This document shows, piece after piece, positions 7,601-16,067 of a stretch of 64,000 nt of DNA. The translations under genes and the position numbers were made by a program. Source of the DNA: Chitinophaga niabensis (GTDB taxonomy: Bacteria; Bacteroidota; Bacteroidia; Chitinophagales; Chitinophagaceae); the NCBI RefSeq assembly GCF_039545795.1, contig NZ_CP154260.1, forward strand, positions 5,027,001 through 5,091,000. The letters run 5' to 3'. Position 1 is the first letter of the stretch. Each line of letters starts with the position of its first letter. The notes under the pieces were generated by a model. It made no database searches, was not told where the DNA came from, and worked only from the letters and a program-made list of their open reading frames with translations.

Positions 7601-7621
7601 GCAATCGTTTGCATAATTTAG
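7601..7621 (+). promoter_or_regulatory. LacI-type operator-like palindrome and possible -7 element
   Basis: GCAATCGTTTGC (7601-7612) is a near-palindrome of the LacI/GalR form GCAAnCGnTTGC. TAATTTAG (7614-7621) resembles the Bacteroidota -7 element TAnnTTTG and ends 19 bp before the GH105 start. A second TAATTTAG is at 10083-10090 (before the gene at 10147) and a third at 45549-45556 (before rhaT). No LacI gene is visible nearby. The assignment is tentative. Confidence 0.35.
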
Positions 7622-7640
7622 AAGCCTCTTAATTCACGAT

Positions 7641-8777
7641 ATGAAAACAGCAACTTTCTCTTTCTGGCTGGCAGCGTCCAGCTTATTGATCAGCACAGCC
7701 GGCATGGCACAAAAAGATGGAGACCTGACCAACTTTCCTAAAGGGGCTACACCGCAGGAGATTGGCAAAAGGGTGGCAGACCGTTTTATTGCCTCACCAC
7801 ATCCCAACTTCGGCAGACCGGTTCCGCCCAAAGTGATCACCTATCCTGAAACATGTGCCTGGTATGGTGCGCTTACTTTCGCAAAAGTGACTGGCGATAA
7901 AACCATGGCCAAACAACTGGCTGATCGCTTTGAACCTTTGTTCGGTGCGCAGGATACATTGATCCCTGTTCCGGACCATGTGGATTATACCGTTTTTGGT
8001 GCCGTTCCCCTGGAACTTTACCAGCAAACAAAAGATGCCCGTTATCTTAAACTGGGCAAAGGCATTGCGGATAAACAGTGGGGGCCGCCGGAAGGTAAAA
8101 GGGTAATACCTGCTTCCCACGAATTCTATAAAAGAGGGTATACCTGGCAGACCAGGCTGTGGATTGATGATATGTTCATGATCACTACAGTACAGTCGCA
8201 GGCAACCCGCGCTACGGGAGATCGTTCTTATATTGATAAAGCAGCGAATGAAATGATCCTTTACCTGGATTCCCTGCAAAAACCGAACGGGCTTTTCTAT
8301 CATGCTCCCAATGCTCCTTTCTTCTGGGGCCGTGGTAATGGATGGATGGCTGCAGGGATGAGTGAATTATTACGTTCTGTTCCGAAAGACAATCCAAACC
8401 GCCCGCGTATTATGGCGGCTTATAAAAACATGATGGCTTCTCTGCTGAAGTACCAGGCGGAAGATGGCATGTGGCGGCAATTGATTGATGATCCTACCTC
8501 CTGGCCGGAAACATCCTGCACAGGTATGTTCACTTTTGCCATGATCACAGGTGTGAAAGAAGGATGGCTGGATAAGAAAACATATGGCCCCGCTGCACGT
8601 AAAGCATGGCTGAAACTGATCACTTACATCGATGCGAATGCTGATATCAGTGAAGTGTGCGAAGGTACCAACATGAAAAATGATCATCAATATTACCTGG
8701 ACAGGAAACGCCTGGTGGGTGATATGCACGGCCAGGCACCCGTTCTTTGGTGTGCAACGGCATTGTTGCGGAAATAG
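7641..8777 (+). CDS. GH88/GH105 unsaturated uronyl hydrolase, secreted
   Basis: A 378-residue (alpha/alpha)6-barrel enzyme that removes 4,5-unsaturated uronic acid residues from oligosaccharides produced by polysaccharide lyases, by hydrating the double bond. A signal peptide (through GMAQ, residue 24) is followed by family segments: TYPETCAWYGAL, VPDHVDYTVFG, LWIDDMFM (containing the proposed catalytic Asp), FYHAPNAPFFWGRGNGWMAAG and SWPETSCTGMF. WGRGNGW is the strongest GH105 marker. It is monocistronic and lies about 6 kb from the end of the rhamnogalacturonan operon, which encodes a second, distinct GH105 (14970-16067). The two may differ in leaving-group preference. An operator-like palindrome stands just upstream. 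Confidence 0.9.
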   Translation: MKTATFSFWLAASSLLISTAGMAQKDGDLTNFPKGATPQEIGKRVADRFIASPHPNFGRPVPPKVITYPETCAWYGALTFAKVTGDKTMAKQLADRFEPLFGAQDTLIPVPDHVDYTVFGAVPLELYQQTKDARYLKLGKGIADKQWGPPEGKRVIPASHEFYKRGYTWQTRLWIDDMFMITTVQSQATRATGDRSYIDKAANEMILYLDSLQKPNGLFYHAPNAPFFWGRGNGWMAAGMSELLRSVPKDNPNRPRIMAAYKNMMASLLKYQAEDGMWRQLIDDPTSWPETSCTGMFTFAMITGVKEGWLDKKTYGPAARKAWLKLITYIDANADISEVCEGTNMKNDHQYYLDRKRLVGDMHGQAPVLWCATALLRK

Positions 8778-8781
8778 TTTT

Positions 8782-8857
8782 AAAAGGCCTCCTGGTATAT
8801 GGTGCCCCCAAAAGTTTAGACACTTTTGGGGGCACTACAGTAACCGGGAGGCCTTTT
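8782..8857. repeat. Nested double palindrome: terminator stem split by a second perfect hairpin
   Basis: Outer arms AAAAGGCCTCCTGGT (8782-8796) and ACCGGGAGGCCTTTT (8843-8857) pair with a single wobble and are followed by T's, which gives a good terminator for the GH105 gene that stops five bases earlier. Between them lies a perfect 14-bp hairpin, GTGCCCCCAAAAGT (8802-8815) with ACTTTTGGGGGCAC (8822-8835). Its half TGTCTAAACTTTTGGGGGC looks like an insertion-sequence end to me, but I cannot confirm that. It may be a minimal mobile remnant that landed in the loop of a terminator. Confidence 0.6.
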
Positions 8858-9078
8858 TCTTTTGCAGAAATAAAAAAATGAAAGCGGGCTTTCCTCCTGA
8901 TAAAAAAATGCCGCCGCCGATCTGCTTTCTTCTTCAAAGAAAAGATCCCGCAGGCCAGCCTTTCCTCAAAATAAAAAACCTCCGCCCTCTGCTGCGCGGC
9001 AAAAACTCCGCCTCAAAACAAAAGATCCCCCGCCGATTCACATCAACGAGGGATAATGGGGTCTATTGCTTTAGTTGG
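8858..9078. other. Non-coding gap with no recognisable gene
   Basis: About 220 bp between the GH105 terminator and the stop of the DUF4198-like gene. It is rich in short A-runs and CCGCC/CCTCC clusters. A 186-codon open frame crosses it on the plus strand, but it starts inside GH105, has low-complexity basic composition and overlaps the opposite gene, so I regard it as spurious. Nothing further is recognised. Confidence 0.5.
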
Positions 9079-9798
9079 TTATTTCGTTACTTCAATGCAG
9101 TAAGTAGCACAACGCCAAACTTTCTGAAAAGCCTTACCATGATGTTCACCGGCTTTCTCATCTGTTACAGCTACTTCTACAAAATAGCGGCCAGGCCAGA
9201 TGGGTGTAAATTTAGCAGAACCGGTACTGTCTGTCCATAATTTCTTACCCCAGCCATTTGGTGCAAACACTTCCACTTCTTTATCACCGGCAGGTGACTT
9301 ATCCAACAGCGCTTGCAGGGTGATGCTTTCATTCACTTTATAAGTGCCTTTTGCAATAGAATAAATGCTGATGGGATTTTTGTTCGCAGTAGCATCACCG
9401 CCTGTATTACTTTTACCTACCACTACAGCTGCACTGGAATGATAATCCAGCCTGCTGCCATTATACACATCTTTCACAGAGTGTTGCAACAGCACAGTGT
9501 ATACACCATCACTTTCAGGCGTAAAAACTGCTTTATAGTGATCGGAACCTGGTGCAGAGGTCAGTTTGATCTCTTTTTTATCTGGCGTGATCAGCGTAAG
9601 CGTATAGGATTTGGTGTCTGACCACCATTTATCCACAGGAGAAATATCTTTGTCTGCATACTCACCCCAGAAAACACGTACTTCCTGTGGCTGTCCTTTT
9701 TTACCGGTAGGGCTTGTTTCAATCCAAAGGGCGTGGCCAAATACCTGGGAGCAGGCCAGGGTAAACAAGGTGATCATTGAGAAAAGTCGTACATTCAT
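9079..9798 (-). CDS. Secreted DUF4198-like protein
   Basis: A 239-residue exported protein (signal peptide MNVRLFSMITLFTLACSQVFG, followed by HALWIETSP). HALWIET right after the cleavage site, repeated beta-rich modules (VRVFWGEY; YKAVFTPESDGVYTVLLQH; GSAKFTPIWPGRYFVEV) and a His-rich patch near the C-terminus (EKAGEHHGKAF) fit the DUF4198 / periplasmic nickel- or cobalt-associated group, whose mature N-terminus often begins with a His able to bind metal. There is no metal transporter nearby, so a metal role is only suggested. It is transcribed alone. Confidence 0.75.
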   Translation of the reverse strand: MNVRLFSMITLFTLACSQVFGHALWIETSPTGKKGQPQEVRVFWGEYADKDISPVDKWWSDTKSYTLTLITPDKKEIKLTSAPGSDHYKAVFTPESDGVYTVLLQHSVKDVYNGSRLDYHSSAAVVVGKSNTGGDATANKNPISIYSIAKGTYKVNESITLQALLDKSPAGDKEVEVFAPNGWGKKLWTDSTGSAKFTPIWPGRYFVEVAVTDEKAGEHHGKAFQKVWRCATYCIEVTK

Positions 9799-10146
9799 AT
9801 AACCAGTGTTTTAGTTCAATTCACCGCAAAAGTAATCCTACCGGAGGGCGGCCACTAATCAATTCGGAAATTCCATTTACGCAATACGGAAAAATCAGGC
9901 CTGTCTGGTATTATATTACCTGCCCGTCCAAAAATCAATCCTATAAGATCACCGTATCATTACCGTATCTATCCTCTAAGCTACCTCAAAAGTTAATATG
10001 CTATCAGCCCCGAAAGGGCATGAGAATTGCAGATAATACTGCTGAAGGGGTCAAACTGCCCCCTAAAAAGGTAAATATTGCATAATTTAGTGATCCTGTA
10101 CGTTAATATCCATTGGTAACTCTCTAACATTTAGAAATAATCATAC
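9799..10146. other. Divergent intergenic region with small palindromes and a repeat motif
   Basis: 348 bp between two divergent starts. It holds a duplicated motif (ACCGTATCATT then ACCGTATCTATCC, 9951-9974) that resembles the array before the GntR gene at 45362-45414, two small G/C hairpins (GCCC/GGGC at 10007-10019; AGGGG/CCCCT at 10046-10064) and TTGCATAATTTAG (10078-10090), a 13-mer shared with the GH105 promoter at 7609-7621. No ORF is credible here. Confidence 0.5.
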
Positions 10147-11241
10147 ATGAAACGGTTTTTATTATTCCTTGCTACGATCTTACCGCTGGTCTCAAATGCC
10201 CAGAAACTCACAGAATCGGCTGTTGAAGATATTTCCACCAAAATGGCCACCCAGTTCCTGAAGCTCAACGACCCCGCCCTGGTATTTGTAACCGAGCAAA
10301 TGAACAGAAGCGGTTCCGGTGGCCTGGAGATCGACAAAACCATGCAGGAATTAAAGAAAGATCCCGCCGCCCTGGATGCGGCCCTCAAATACCTGTTCCA
10401 GTTCAGTGACTGTAACCGCCAGACCCTCATCGCAAATTTAAGGGCCATGAACCTGCAATCCGGGAACGTGTTCCCCGTAGCTACATATGTGGTGAATAAA
10501 TACAAAGGTGAAACCAAAGCCCTGGTGGAAGAAAAAGCAGAACTGATCAAGATAGGTGCTATTCCGAAAGTGATCTCCGTAATGGTGGCTCCTCCTGCCA
10601 ATCAGCAGGCAGTAACCACAGCTACGGTAAATCTCCCTCCGGGCAGTACAGTACCTGCCGCCGCTCCTGTTACAGATCAGCCACAGGCCGCCCTTAGCGG
10701 AAACCCGGCAGCCGGACCTGCTGATACCCGCAACTGGGATGTACGCGTGATCTTCCAGATCACCACACCGGACCAGTTACAGCAGATCTATGGCAAAGAG
10801 AATATGGAACTCAGGGAAGTAAATGACCTGGACGGCAACTCAGCCGGCAAAGCCTGGGTGATCTATCCGGATACAGACGATGAAATGGAAGTGATCTTCA
10901 ATGGCGATTCCTCCAAAACCATTATGTTCGGCAAAGAACGCTCTAAATGGAAACCTCCCTTCGGCATCAAACCCGGGGACCCCATTGAAAAAGTAACGAA
11001 GGTGAACACCCGCCCCTTTAAAGTAAATGGTTTCGAATGGACCAATGGCGGTATTGCTGATAGCTGGCAGGGTGGCGCACTGGATAAAAAAGGGGTAGAA
11101 ATCCTTTTCCGTGCTGTGAACACCGGCGATCCTAAATTATATGATCAGTTCACCGGGGAAAAGAAATTCAGCTCAGATAATTCAGGTTTAAAAAGATTAG
11201 GTGTGATCGTAGAGAAAGTAGTGTTCACTACTTATCAATAA
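10147..11241 (+). CDS. Secreted protein of unknown function
   Basis: A 364-residue protein that I do not recognise. Seen: signal peptide (MKRFLLFLATILPLVSNAQ); a helical N-terminal part (residues 20-150) with LDAALKYLFQFSDCNRQTL; a Pro/Ala-rich low-complexity linker (about 151-195, with PAAAPVTDQPQAA) that suggests two domains; and a C-terminal beta-rich part (200-364) with AWVIYPDTDDEMEVIFNG, FGIKPGDPIEKV and FKVNGFEWTNGGIADSW. The last pattern, a 'G.kpGdpi..v' phrase followed by a surface-strand repeat, recalls small periplasmic proteins that track a mineral or lipid ligand, but no function can be named. Its stop overlaps by 7 bp the stop of the alcohol dehydrogenase on the opposite strand. 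Confidence 0.8.
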   Translation: MKRFLLFLATILPLVSNAQKLTESAVEDISTKMATQFLKLNDPALVFVTEQMNRSGSGGLEIDKTMQELKKDPAALDAALKYLFQFSDCNRQTLIANLRAMNLQSGNVFPVATYVVNKYKGETKALVEEKAELIKIGAIPKVISVMVAPPANQQAVTTATVNLPPGSTVPAAAPVTDQPQAALSGNPAAGPADTRNWDVRVIFQITTPDQLQQIYGKENMELREVNDLDGNSAGKAWVIYPDTDDEMEVIFNGDSSKTIMFGKERSKWKPPFGIKPGDPIEKVTKVNTRPFKVNGFEWTNGGIADSWQGGALDKKGVEILFRAVNTGDPKLYDQFTGEKKFSSDNSGLKRLGVIVEKVVFTTYQ

Positions 11242-12194
11242 TCTACCATTACTTTAATACTGTCTGAAGGAAAATTTTCCATCAAAGTTTTCAGTTCAGA
11301 AAAATGAACCCGGTGTGTAATAAAGCGCACCGGGTTTATTGTTTTGTTCCTTATTGCCTGGGTGACCTGTTCAAAATCTTCGCGGGTAGCATTCCTGCTG
11401 CTCATAATAGTGCCTTCCCGTTTATGCAGTTCAGGATGGGAAAAAGAAAGCACCTCTTTCTGCAAACCTACCAATACATAACGCCCGCCATGTGCCAGGT
11501 ACTGCAATCCACTATTGATGGCTGCCAGGTTTCCGGTAGCATCTATCACTGCGTCTGCTACTATCCCCTGCGGATCGCTGGTAACATTTACACCTAAATG
11601 CTCTGCACAAAAGGCCAGTCGTTCTTTATTCAGATCAAAAACAGTTACGGCTGCACCGGCCATTTTTGCGAAGGCTACTAATCCTAAACCTATCGGCCCT
11701 GCTCCCATCACTAATACGGATTCCCCGGGTTCGATAGCTGCACGTCTTATACCATGCGCACCTATGGCAAGTGGCTCTGCAAGCGCCAGTTCATCTGCGC
11801 TCAGGCCATTGCTTTTTATAAGAGAGGCAGTTGGAACGGAAAGATAATCTACCATGCCACCATCCACATGCACACCGCAAACTTTCATCTGTACACAGCA
11901 GTTTGTTTTTCCTCGAAGGCAGGCATTACATTGGCCGCAATGAAAATAAGGGATGAAGGTGACCATCTCCCCTTTTACGAAACCTTCCACATCTTCCGTT
12001 AGTTCCCCTGCCAGCTCATGGCCCAGGATCCGTGGATAGCTGAAATAGGGCTGATTTCCTTTGAAAGCATGAAAATCTGTTCCGCAAATACCCGTTCTGC
12101 GGATGCGGATAATAACATGGTCCTTCTTCATTTCCGGGCCTTCAATATCCTGGTATTCCAGGAGTCCCGGTGCGCTGCAGATCAATGCTCTCAT
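11235..12194 (-). CDS. Zinc-dependent alcohol/polyol dehydrogenase
   Basis: A 319-residue medium-chain dehydrogenase of the sorbitol/threonine dehydrogenase branch. Catalytic zinc ligands are Cys in GICGTDFHAF and His-Glu in LGHELAGEL. The structural zinc loop CGQCNACLRGKTNCC has the four Cys. The cofactor site VMGAGPIGLG followed by VTVFDLNKERL (acidic residue after the second strand) indicates NAD+. Likely substrates are a sugar acid or polyol, as in L-galactonate or L-threonate dehydrogenases of sugar-acid pathways; the exact one is not readable. It is divergently arranged with the AraC regulator (160 bp between the starts), which probably controls it. Confidence 0.9.
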   Translation of the reverse strand: MRALICSAPGLLEYQDIEGPEMKKDHVIIRIRRTGICGTDFHAFKGNQPYFSYPRILGHELAGELTEDVEGFVKGEMVTFIPYFHCGQCNACLRGKTNCCVQMKVCGVHVDGGMVDYLSVPTASLIKSNGLSADELALAEPLAIGAHGIRRAAIEPGESVLVMGAGPIGLGLVAFAKMAGAAVTVFDLNKERLAFCAEHLGVNVTSDPQGIVADAVIDATGNLAAINSGLQYLAHGGRYVLVGLQKEVLSFSHPELHKREGTIMSSRNATREDFEQVTQAIRNKTINPVRFITHRVHFSELKTLMENFPSDSIKVMVDY

Positions 12195-12354
12195 GTGAGT
12201 ATATTACAAAAATGGAGAAAATTGAATTTTCCCGCTAACAAGTATGAATATTCTGAAATTTAGTGTAGTATTGACTACGGATACAAACTTATTGAAACCT
12301 AACCAATTTTGGACGCGCTTTCAGGTCAATTAATTGCGCTATATTAACATCGTT

Positions 12355-13215
12355 ATGAAACCAGTATTGCGTCAGATGACGGCCACGCCGGACAACTCTT
12401 TTGTTGTTCGTAAAGACTCGGGGGAGAGCATGTTGAACAATTGGCATTATCATGCCGAAATTGAATTCCTTTACATCCGCAAAAGCACCGGCACCTGGCT
12501 GGTGGGAGATCACATCGGGCATTTTCAGAATGGAGATGTAGTGATGCTGGGCCCTAATCTGCCACATTGTTTCCGGCATGAAGCAGGAGCTATGGAATCA
12601 GGGGAAACCATCTGCGTAAAATTCCTGCCTGCCATGATGGGCCATCACTTCCTCGAATTACCGGAGGCAAAGTCCATCCAGCACATTATCGCCAAATCTA
12701 ACACAGGACTGAAGCTGGAAGGCAAAACAAAAGAACTTGCCGCTGCCATGATCGAAGAGATGCTGGAAGATTCTCCCGGCAAAAAACTCGTGCACCTGTT
12801 ATGGCTGTTACAGGAAGTGGCGGACAGTAAAGAAACGGTACCCTTATCTTCCAAAGGTTTCATTCAATCTCCCGGAAACCCGGATGAGGAAAGGATCAAA
12901 CTTATCTTTGAATACACACTCAAAAATTATCATCAGAAGATCTCTTTAGATAAAGTAGCTACATTGCTGCACATGACACGCCCTTCCTTCTGCCGTTTCT
13001 TCAAGAACAAAACAAAGAAAACCTATGTGCAGTTCCTCATGGAAGTGCGTATTGGTTATGCCTGTAAGTTATTGGTGGAGGATGAAAAGAATGTGGCGGA
13101 AATAGGCTATGAATGCGGCTATAACAATATATCCCATTTCAATCACCAGTTCAAGACCATCACTGGAAAGAAACCACTGGAATATAAAAAGGACTATCTG
13201 CAGAAGAATCATTAG
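12355..13215 (+). CDS. AraC-family transcriptional activator with cupin sensor
   Basis: A 286-residue regulator from ATG 12355 (the frame extends to a TTG at 12334, but the ATG is preferred). The N-terminal cupin-like sensor has NNWHYHAEIEFLYI, GDHIGHFQNGDVVMLGPNLPHCF, with the His pair typical of sugar-sensing AraC proteins. The C-terminal double helix-turn-helix (last 100 residues) contains ISLDKVATLLHMTRPSFCRFF and VAEIGYECGYNNISHFNHQFK, with the family signature near GYNNISHFNHQFK-KPLEY. It reads away from the Zn-dehydrogenase and probably activates it in response to that enzyme's substrate. Confidence 0.93.
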   Translation: MKPVLRQMTATPDNSFVVRKDSGESMLNNWHYHAEIEFLYIRKSTGTWLVGDHIGHFQNGDVVMLGPNLPHCFRHEAGAMESGETICVKFLPAMMGHHFLELPEAKSIQHIIAKSNTGLKLEGKTKELAAAMIEEMLEDSPGKKLVHLLWLLQEVADSKETVPLSSKGFIQSPGNPDEERIKLIFEYTLKNYHQKISLDKVATLLHMTRPSFCRFFKNKTKKTYVQFLMEVRIGYACKLLVEDEKNVAEIGYECGYNNISHFNHQFKTITGKKPLEYKKDYLQKNH

Positions 13216-13306
13216 TACAGAAATGCTAATATCAGGACATCAATGGAAAACGCACAAACAAAAATAACCCGATAAACACCAGCCATTAATCATCAACACT
13301 TCCAAT

Positions 13307-13332
13307 AAAAAAGGCCTGGTAAACACCAGGCC
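13307..13332 (-). terminator. Rho-independent terminator of the beta-propeller gene
   Basis: GGCCTGGT (13313-13320) and ACCAGGCC (13325-13332) flank AAAC. On the reverse strand the stem is followed by six T's. It lies 24 bp after the propeller stop and could also serve the convergent AraC gene. Confidence 0.85.
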
Positions 13333-13356
13333 CTGATTGTAAGCATGAGATATTAT

Positions 13357-14874
13357 TTACAGCGAATTCGGTTTGTAAACTTTTATCAGTCCATCATCTT
13401 CACTGCTCACTACCAGTAAGCTCTTCTTAATAGGACTATCCTTTGCAGCAATAAACAATACACCTTCAGGTGCATCGCCAGCTTTCACCATTTGTAAGAA
13501 AACAGGTGCTGCAGGATTAGATACATCGTAGATCGCTACTGCATCTACTCTTTCCAGACCTACGAAAGCAACAGTTTTTTTTCCCACTACACCGATGGTG
13601 ATACCTTCCGGCTCAATGCTTTTATCATCACTGCGGCCATCATCATAAATACCGGCTGCATTGGCTTTTGCATCCAACTCGTTTTTGCTGTCGTAGATCT
13701 GTGCGCCGGTGTTACCATTCCAAACACTGAAGGAACGGGCACCTAATGAGTATATTTCATCCAGCAATCCATCTCCGTTTGTATCCCCATATCTGTAAGA
13801 GATATTCAAACGGCCTAATTGCGCTTCTGTTTTCAGGGCAACTGCATCAGGGAAGGCAACAGGGTCCAGGTTTTGACTGGAAAGTCTTTTCACATCTGTG
13901 TAAGCAGTATATTCACGCGCATCACCTTCGTTAACAGTAAAGAGGTGAGGCGTACCACCGCTCATCAATACGGCAATAGCATCAGGCATGTAAGTACCTT
14001 TCACTTTATATTTCTTTGGCAGGAAGCCGCCGTCCTTATCACTCAGGTCCATGGCATTGGCATCCGTATTGTAATCTTTAAAACCAAGCGGGAAAACATC
14101 CGTGATGGTTTTAGTAGAGATATTGATCTTAGCAATCGCATTGTTCTCCTGCAAAGTAACCCAGGCTGTTTTAGAATCAGGGGAAACTGTTACATACTCA
14201 GGTTCCATATCTTTTGCGAAAGTGGTGTTCAAACCACCGATCCTCAAACCTTTCAGGGCCAGTGCAGCCTGCTGGGTAGCAAAACCGGAGAAATCCAGGT
14301 TCACCACGCTGTAGTTATCATTTACAGAAATGATAGACACGGAACCGGTAGGGTCATTGGTATAATCTGCATTGGGTTCACCTTCATTAGCTGTGAGGAT
14401 GTAAGCACCATCCGGGCTGTAAGTCACCATGTCCGGCAATGCACCTACAGGTATTACTTTCACTACACTGTAGTCGCTGGTATTGAATACTACTACTTTT
14501 CCGTTCTCCTGTTTGTTGATGGCTTCAATAGCCGCAGCTATTTTACCATTATAAACAGATACGCTGTTCACAGCGCCATAAGTTTTCACATCAATGGTCT
14601 TGATCACACTCATATTAGCAGGATCTTTAAAATCGATCACTACGATCTTATTATCGCCTTCAATATTGGATACCGTGAAGAGACGTTTGGTGATGGGGTC
14701 GTAGGCAGAGATCTCTGCGGCACCGGGTTTAGTTGGTTTTACACCGATGTCTATTGTACTAACTAAAGCAAAAGTAGCGGGGTCTTCGTCAACAAAGAAG
14801 GGGGCATCTTTGTCTCCGTTACAAGCGAATAATGTGGCAATTACTAAAAGAGAAAGTAAATTTTTAACGTGCAT
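13357..14874 (-). CDS. Choice-of-anchor I-type beta-propeller lipoprotein
   Basis: A 505-residue lipoprotein from ATG 14874: MHVKNLLSLLVIATLFAC gives a signal peptide with lipobox LFAC. The rest is a seven-bladed YncE-like propeller: VKTYGAVNSVSVYNGKIAAA, MVTYSPDGAYILTANEGEPN, EYVTVSPDSKTAWVTLQENN, then LGARSFSVWNGNTGAQIYDS and EPEGITIGVVGKKTVAFVGLERV. This order, in particular LGARSFSVW followed by PEGI, is that of the 'choice-of-anchor I' family, often misnamed alkaline phosphatase. A GDTNGDGLLDE Ca-binding loop is present. The exact role is unknown; related proteins sit on the outer surface. An upstream ATG at 14907 is less likely because the lipobox would be too far in. Confidence 0.85.
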   Translation of the reverse strand: MHVKNLLSLLVIATLFACNGDKDAPFFVDEDPATFALVSTIDIGVKPTKPGAAEISAYDPITKRLFTVSNIEGDNKIVVIDFKDPANMSVIKTIDVKTYGAVNSVSVYNGKIAAAIEAINKQENGKVVVFNTSDYSVVKVIPVGALPDMVTYSPDGAYILTANEGEPNADYTNDPTGSVSIISVNDNYSVVNLDFSGFATQQAALALKGLRIGGLNTTFAKDMEPEYVTVSPDSKTAWVTLQENNAIAKINISTKTITDVFPLGFKDYNTDANAMDLSDKDGGFLPKKYKVKGTYMPDAIAVLMSGGTPHLFTVNEGDAREYTAYTDVKRLSSQNLDPVAFPDAVALKTEAQLGRLNISYRYGDTNGDGLLDEIYSLGARSFSVWNGNTGAQIYDSKNELDAKANAAGIYDDGRSDDKSIEPEGITIGVVGKKTVAFVGLERVDAVAIYDVSNPAAPVFLQMVKAGDAPEGVLFIAAKDSPIKKSLLVVSSEDDGLIKVYKPNSL

Positions 14875-14950
14875 AAGCGATTTGTTTATTCGCCAATGAT
14901 ACTGCACCTGGTTAACCGCAATGTGAAGAAATGATTATTAAATAGTTAAC

Positions 14951-14981
14951 AAAAACCGGCAAGCAGTGCTTACCGGTTTTT
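14951..14981 (-). terminator. Terminator of the rhamnogalacturonan operon, overlapping the last stop codon
   Basis: AAAAACCGG (14951-14959) and CCGGTTTTT (14973-14981) pair, with AGCA/TGCT forming an inner stem. The GH105 stop at 14970-14972 lies in the hairpin. On the reverse strand the stem ends in a T-run, so it is a standard rho-independent terminator that closes the ~28-kb unit. Confidence 0.85.
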
Positions 14982-16067
14982 GAGCTTATACACTTCGCTG
15001 CCTGCCAGCAGGAAACAACCCAGGCCATAGTCCTCAAAATCCGGGATCTTATCATAGGTAACAGGCTGCCCATCTTTAGGCTCTTTGCCTGTACTTTGCA
15101 TGTATCCCAGCTTCCCGTCCTCATGAATGCAATCCTTTACCATAGCATCCCAGGCCTTGAGCAGTACCGGCAGATAGGCTTTTCGGTCTATTATTTTATG
15201 ATTGATGCCCCAGGCCATACCATATACAAACAAGGCTGTACCTGTTAATTCTTTGCCGCCGTAGTTATTGGCATCATGCAAACTGGCATTCCAGAAACCA
15301 TCTGTACGTTGAATGGGAAGCAGCGCCTGCAGCATATCCCGGTAATCCTGTAAATATTCTGCATAATGCGGGTCAGAAGCAGGGACTAAGGAAAGTGTCC
15401 GCACCAGGGCTGCCACCACCCAGCCGTTACCTCTGCTCCAATAACAATCTTCTCCGTTCGGTTCTTTATAGGGAGGAATAAAATCTTTATCTCTCCACCA
15501 CAAATGATCTGCGGTGTTATACAAACCTTTCTTTGTATTGACATACATATCGTACATGCGGTTAAAATAGCTCGTGTCTTTATAGATCACACCCAGCCGT
15601 GCAAATACCGGCATGGCCATTTGCAATGCGTCTATCCACCACCAGTCATCAATTTTAGCAGAGGCTTTCATATTATCCATGGATACTTTGATATCACGGA
15701 TACGTTCTTCTTTTTTGTCCAGCAGGTAAAGATCGATGTAAGTTTGCCCGCAGCATTGGTTATCCGCATTCCTTACCTGCGGCCCTCCCCACAGGCCCCA
15801 TTTATGTGCTTCGCCCCAGGCTACTGCGTAATCATAATAAGACTTTTGCTTATCGATGCTGTACAAAGCCATCAGCCCTTCATAATATACCGCGCGTGTC
15901 CAGAGATTGGAGGGACGTTCTTTATTGGTGAAAGTAGGTTTACCGGGATCAGGCCATTTTTGCATGAAGTATTGATTGGTGATGCGCATGGCTTTCAGCA
16001 CTTCCTTTTTATTTTGAGCAGAAGCCAGCTGGCTGAGCAGGCATAATACCAGGAGTACGTATTTCAT
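14970..16067 (-). CDS. GH105 unsaturated rhamnogalacturonyl hydrolase
   Basis: A 365-residue YteR/YesR-like enzyme that removes the unsaturated galacturonyl residue left by rhamnogalacturonan lyase, acting on short products. Signal peptide MKYVLLVLCLLSQLASAQ. Family segments: RAVYYEGLMALY, CCGQTYIDLY, DDWWWIDALQMAMPVFARLG (catalytic Asp in WID), DKDFIPPYKEPNGEDCYWSRGNGWVVAALVRTL. It is the last gene of the operon and starts inside the CE12 esterase (4-bp ATGA-type overlap), so the two are translationally coupled. It matches the product of the PL11 lyase two genes upstream. Confidence 0.93.
   Translation of the reverse strand: MKYVLLVLCLLSQLASAQNKKEVLKAMRITNQYFMQKWPDPGKPTFTNKERPSNLWTRAVYYEGLMALYSIDKQKSYYDYAVAWGEAHKWGLWGGPQVRNADNQCCGQTYIDLYLLDKKEERIRDIKVSMDNMKASAKIDDWWWIDALQMAMPVFARLGVIYKDTSYFNRMYDMYVNTKKGLYNTADHLWWRDKDFIPPYKEPNGEDCYWSRGNGWVVAALVRTLSLVPASDPHYAEYLQDYRDMLQALLPIQRTDGFWNASLHDANNYGGKELTGTALFVYGMAWGINHKIIDRKAYLPVLLKAWDAMVKDCIHEDGKLGYMQSTGKEPKDGQPVTYDKIPDFEDYGLGCFLLAGSEVYKLKNR

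Noticed and set aside
8680..9240. 186-codon ORF on the plus strand
   Set aside because: It starts inside the GH105 gene, runs through a terminator and a low-complexity stretch and overlaps the DUF4198 gene; composition is not protein-like.
13819..14766. 315-codon plus-strand ORF
   Set aside because: A shadow of the beta-propeller gene, with atypical His/Ile/Arg-rich composition and no start context.
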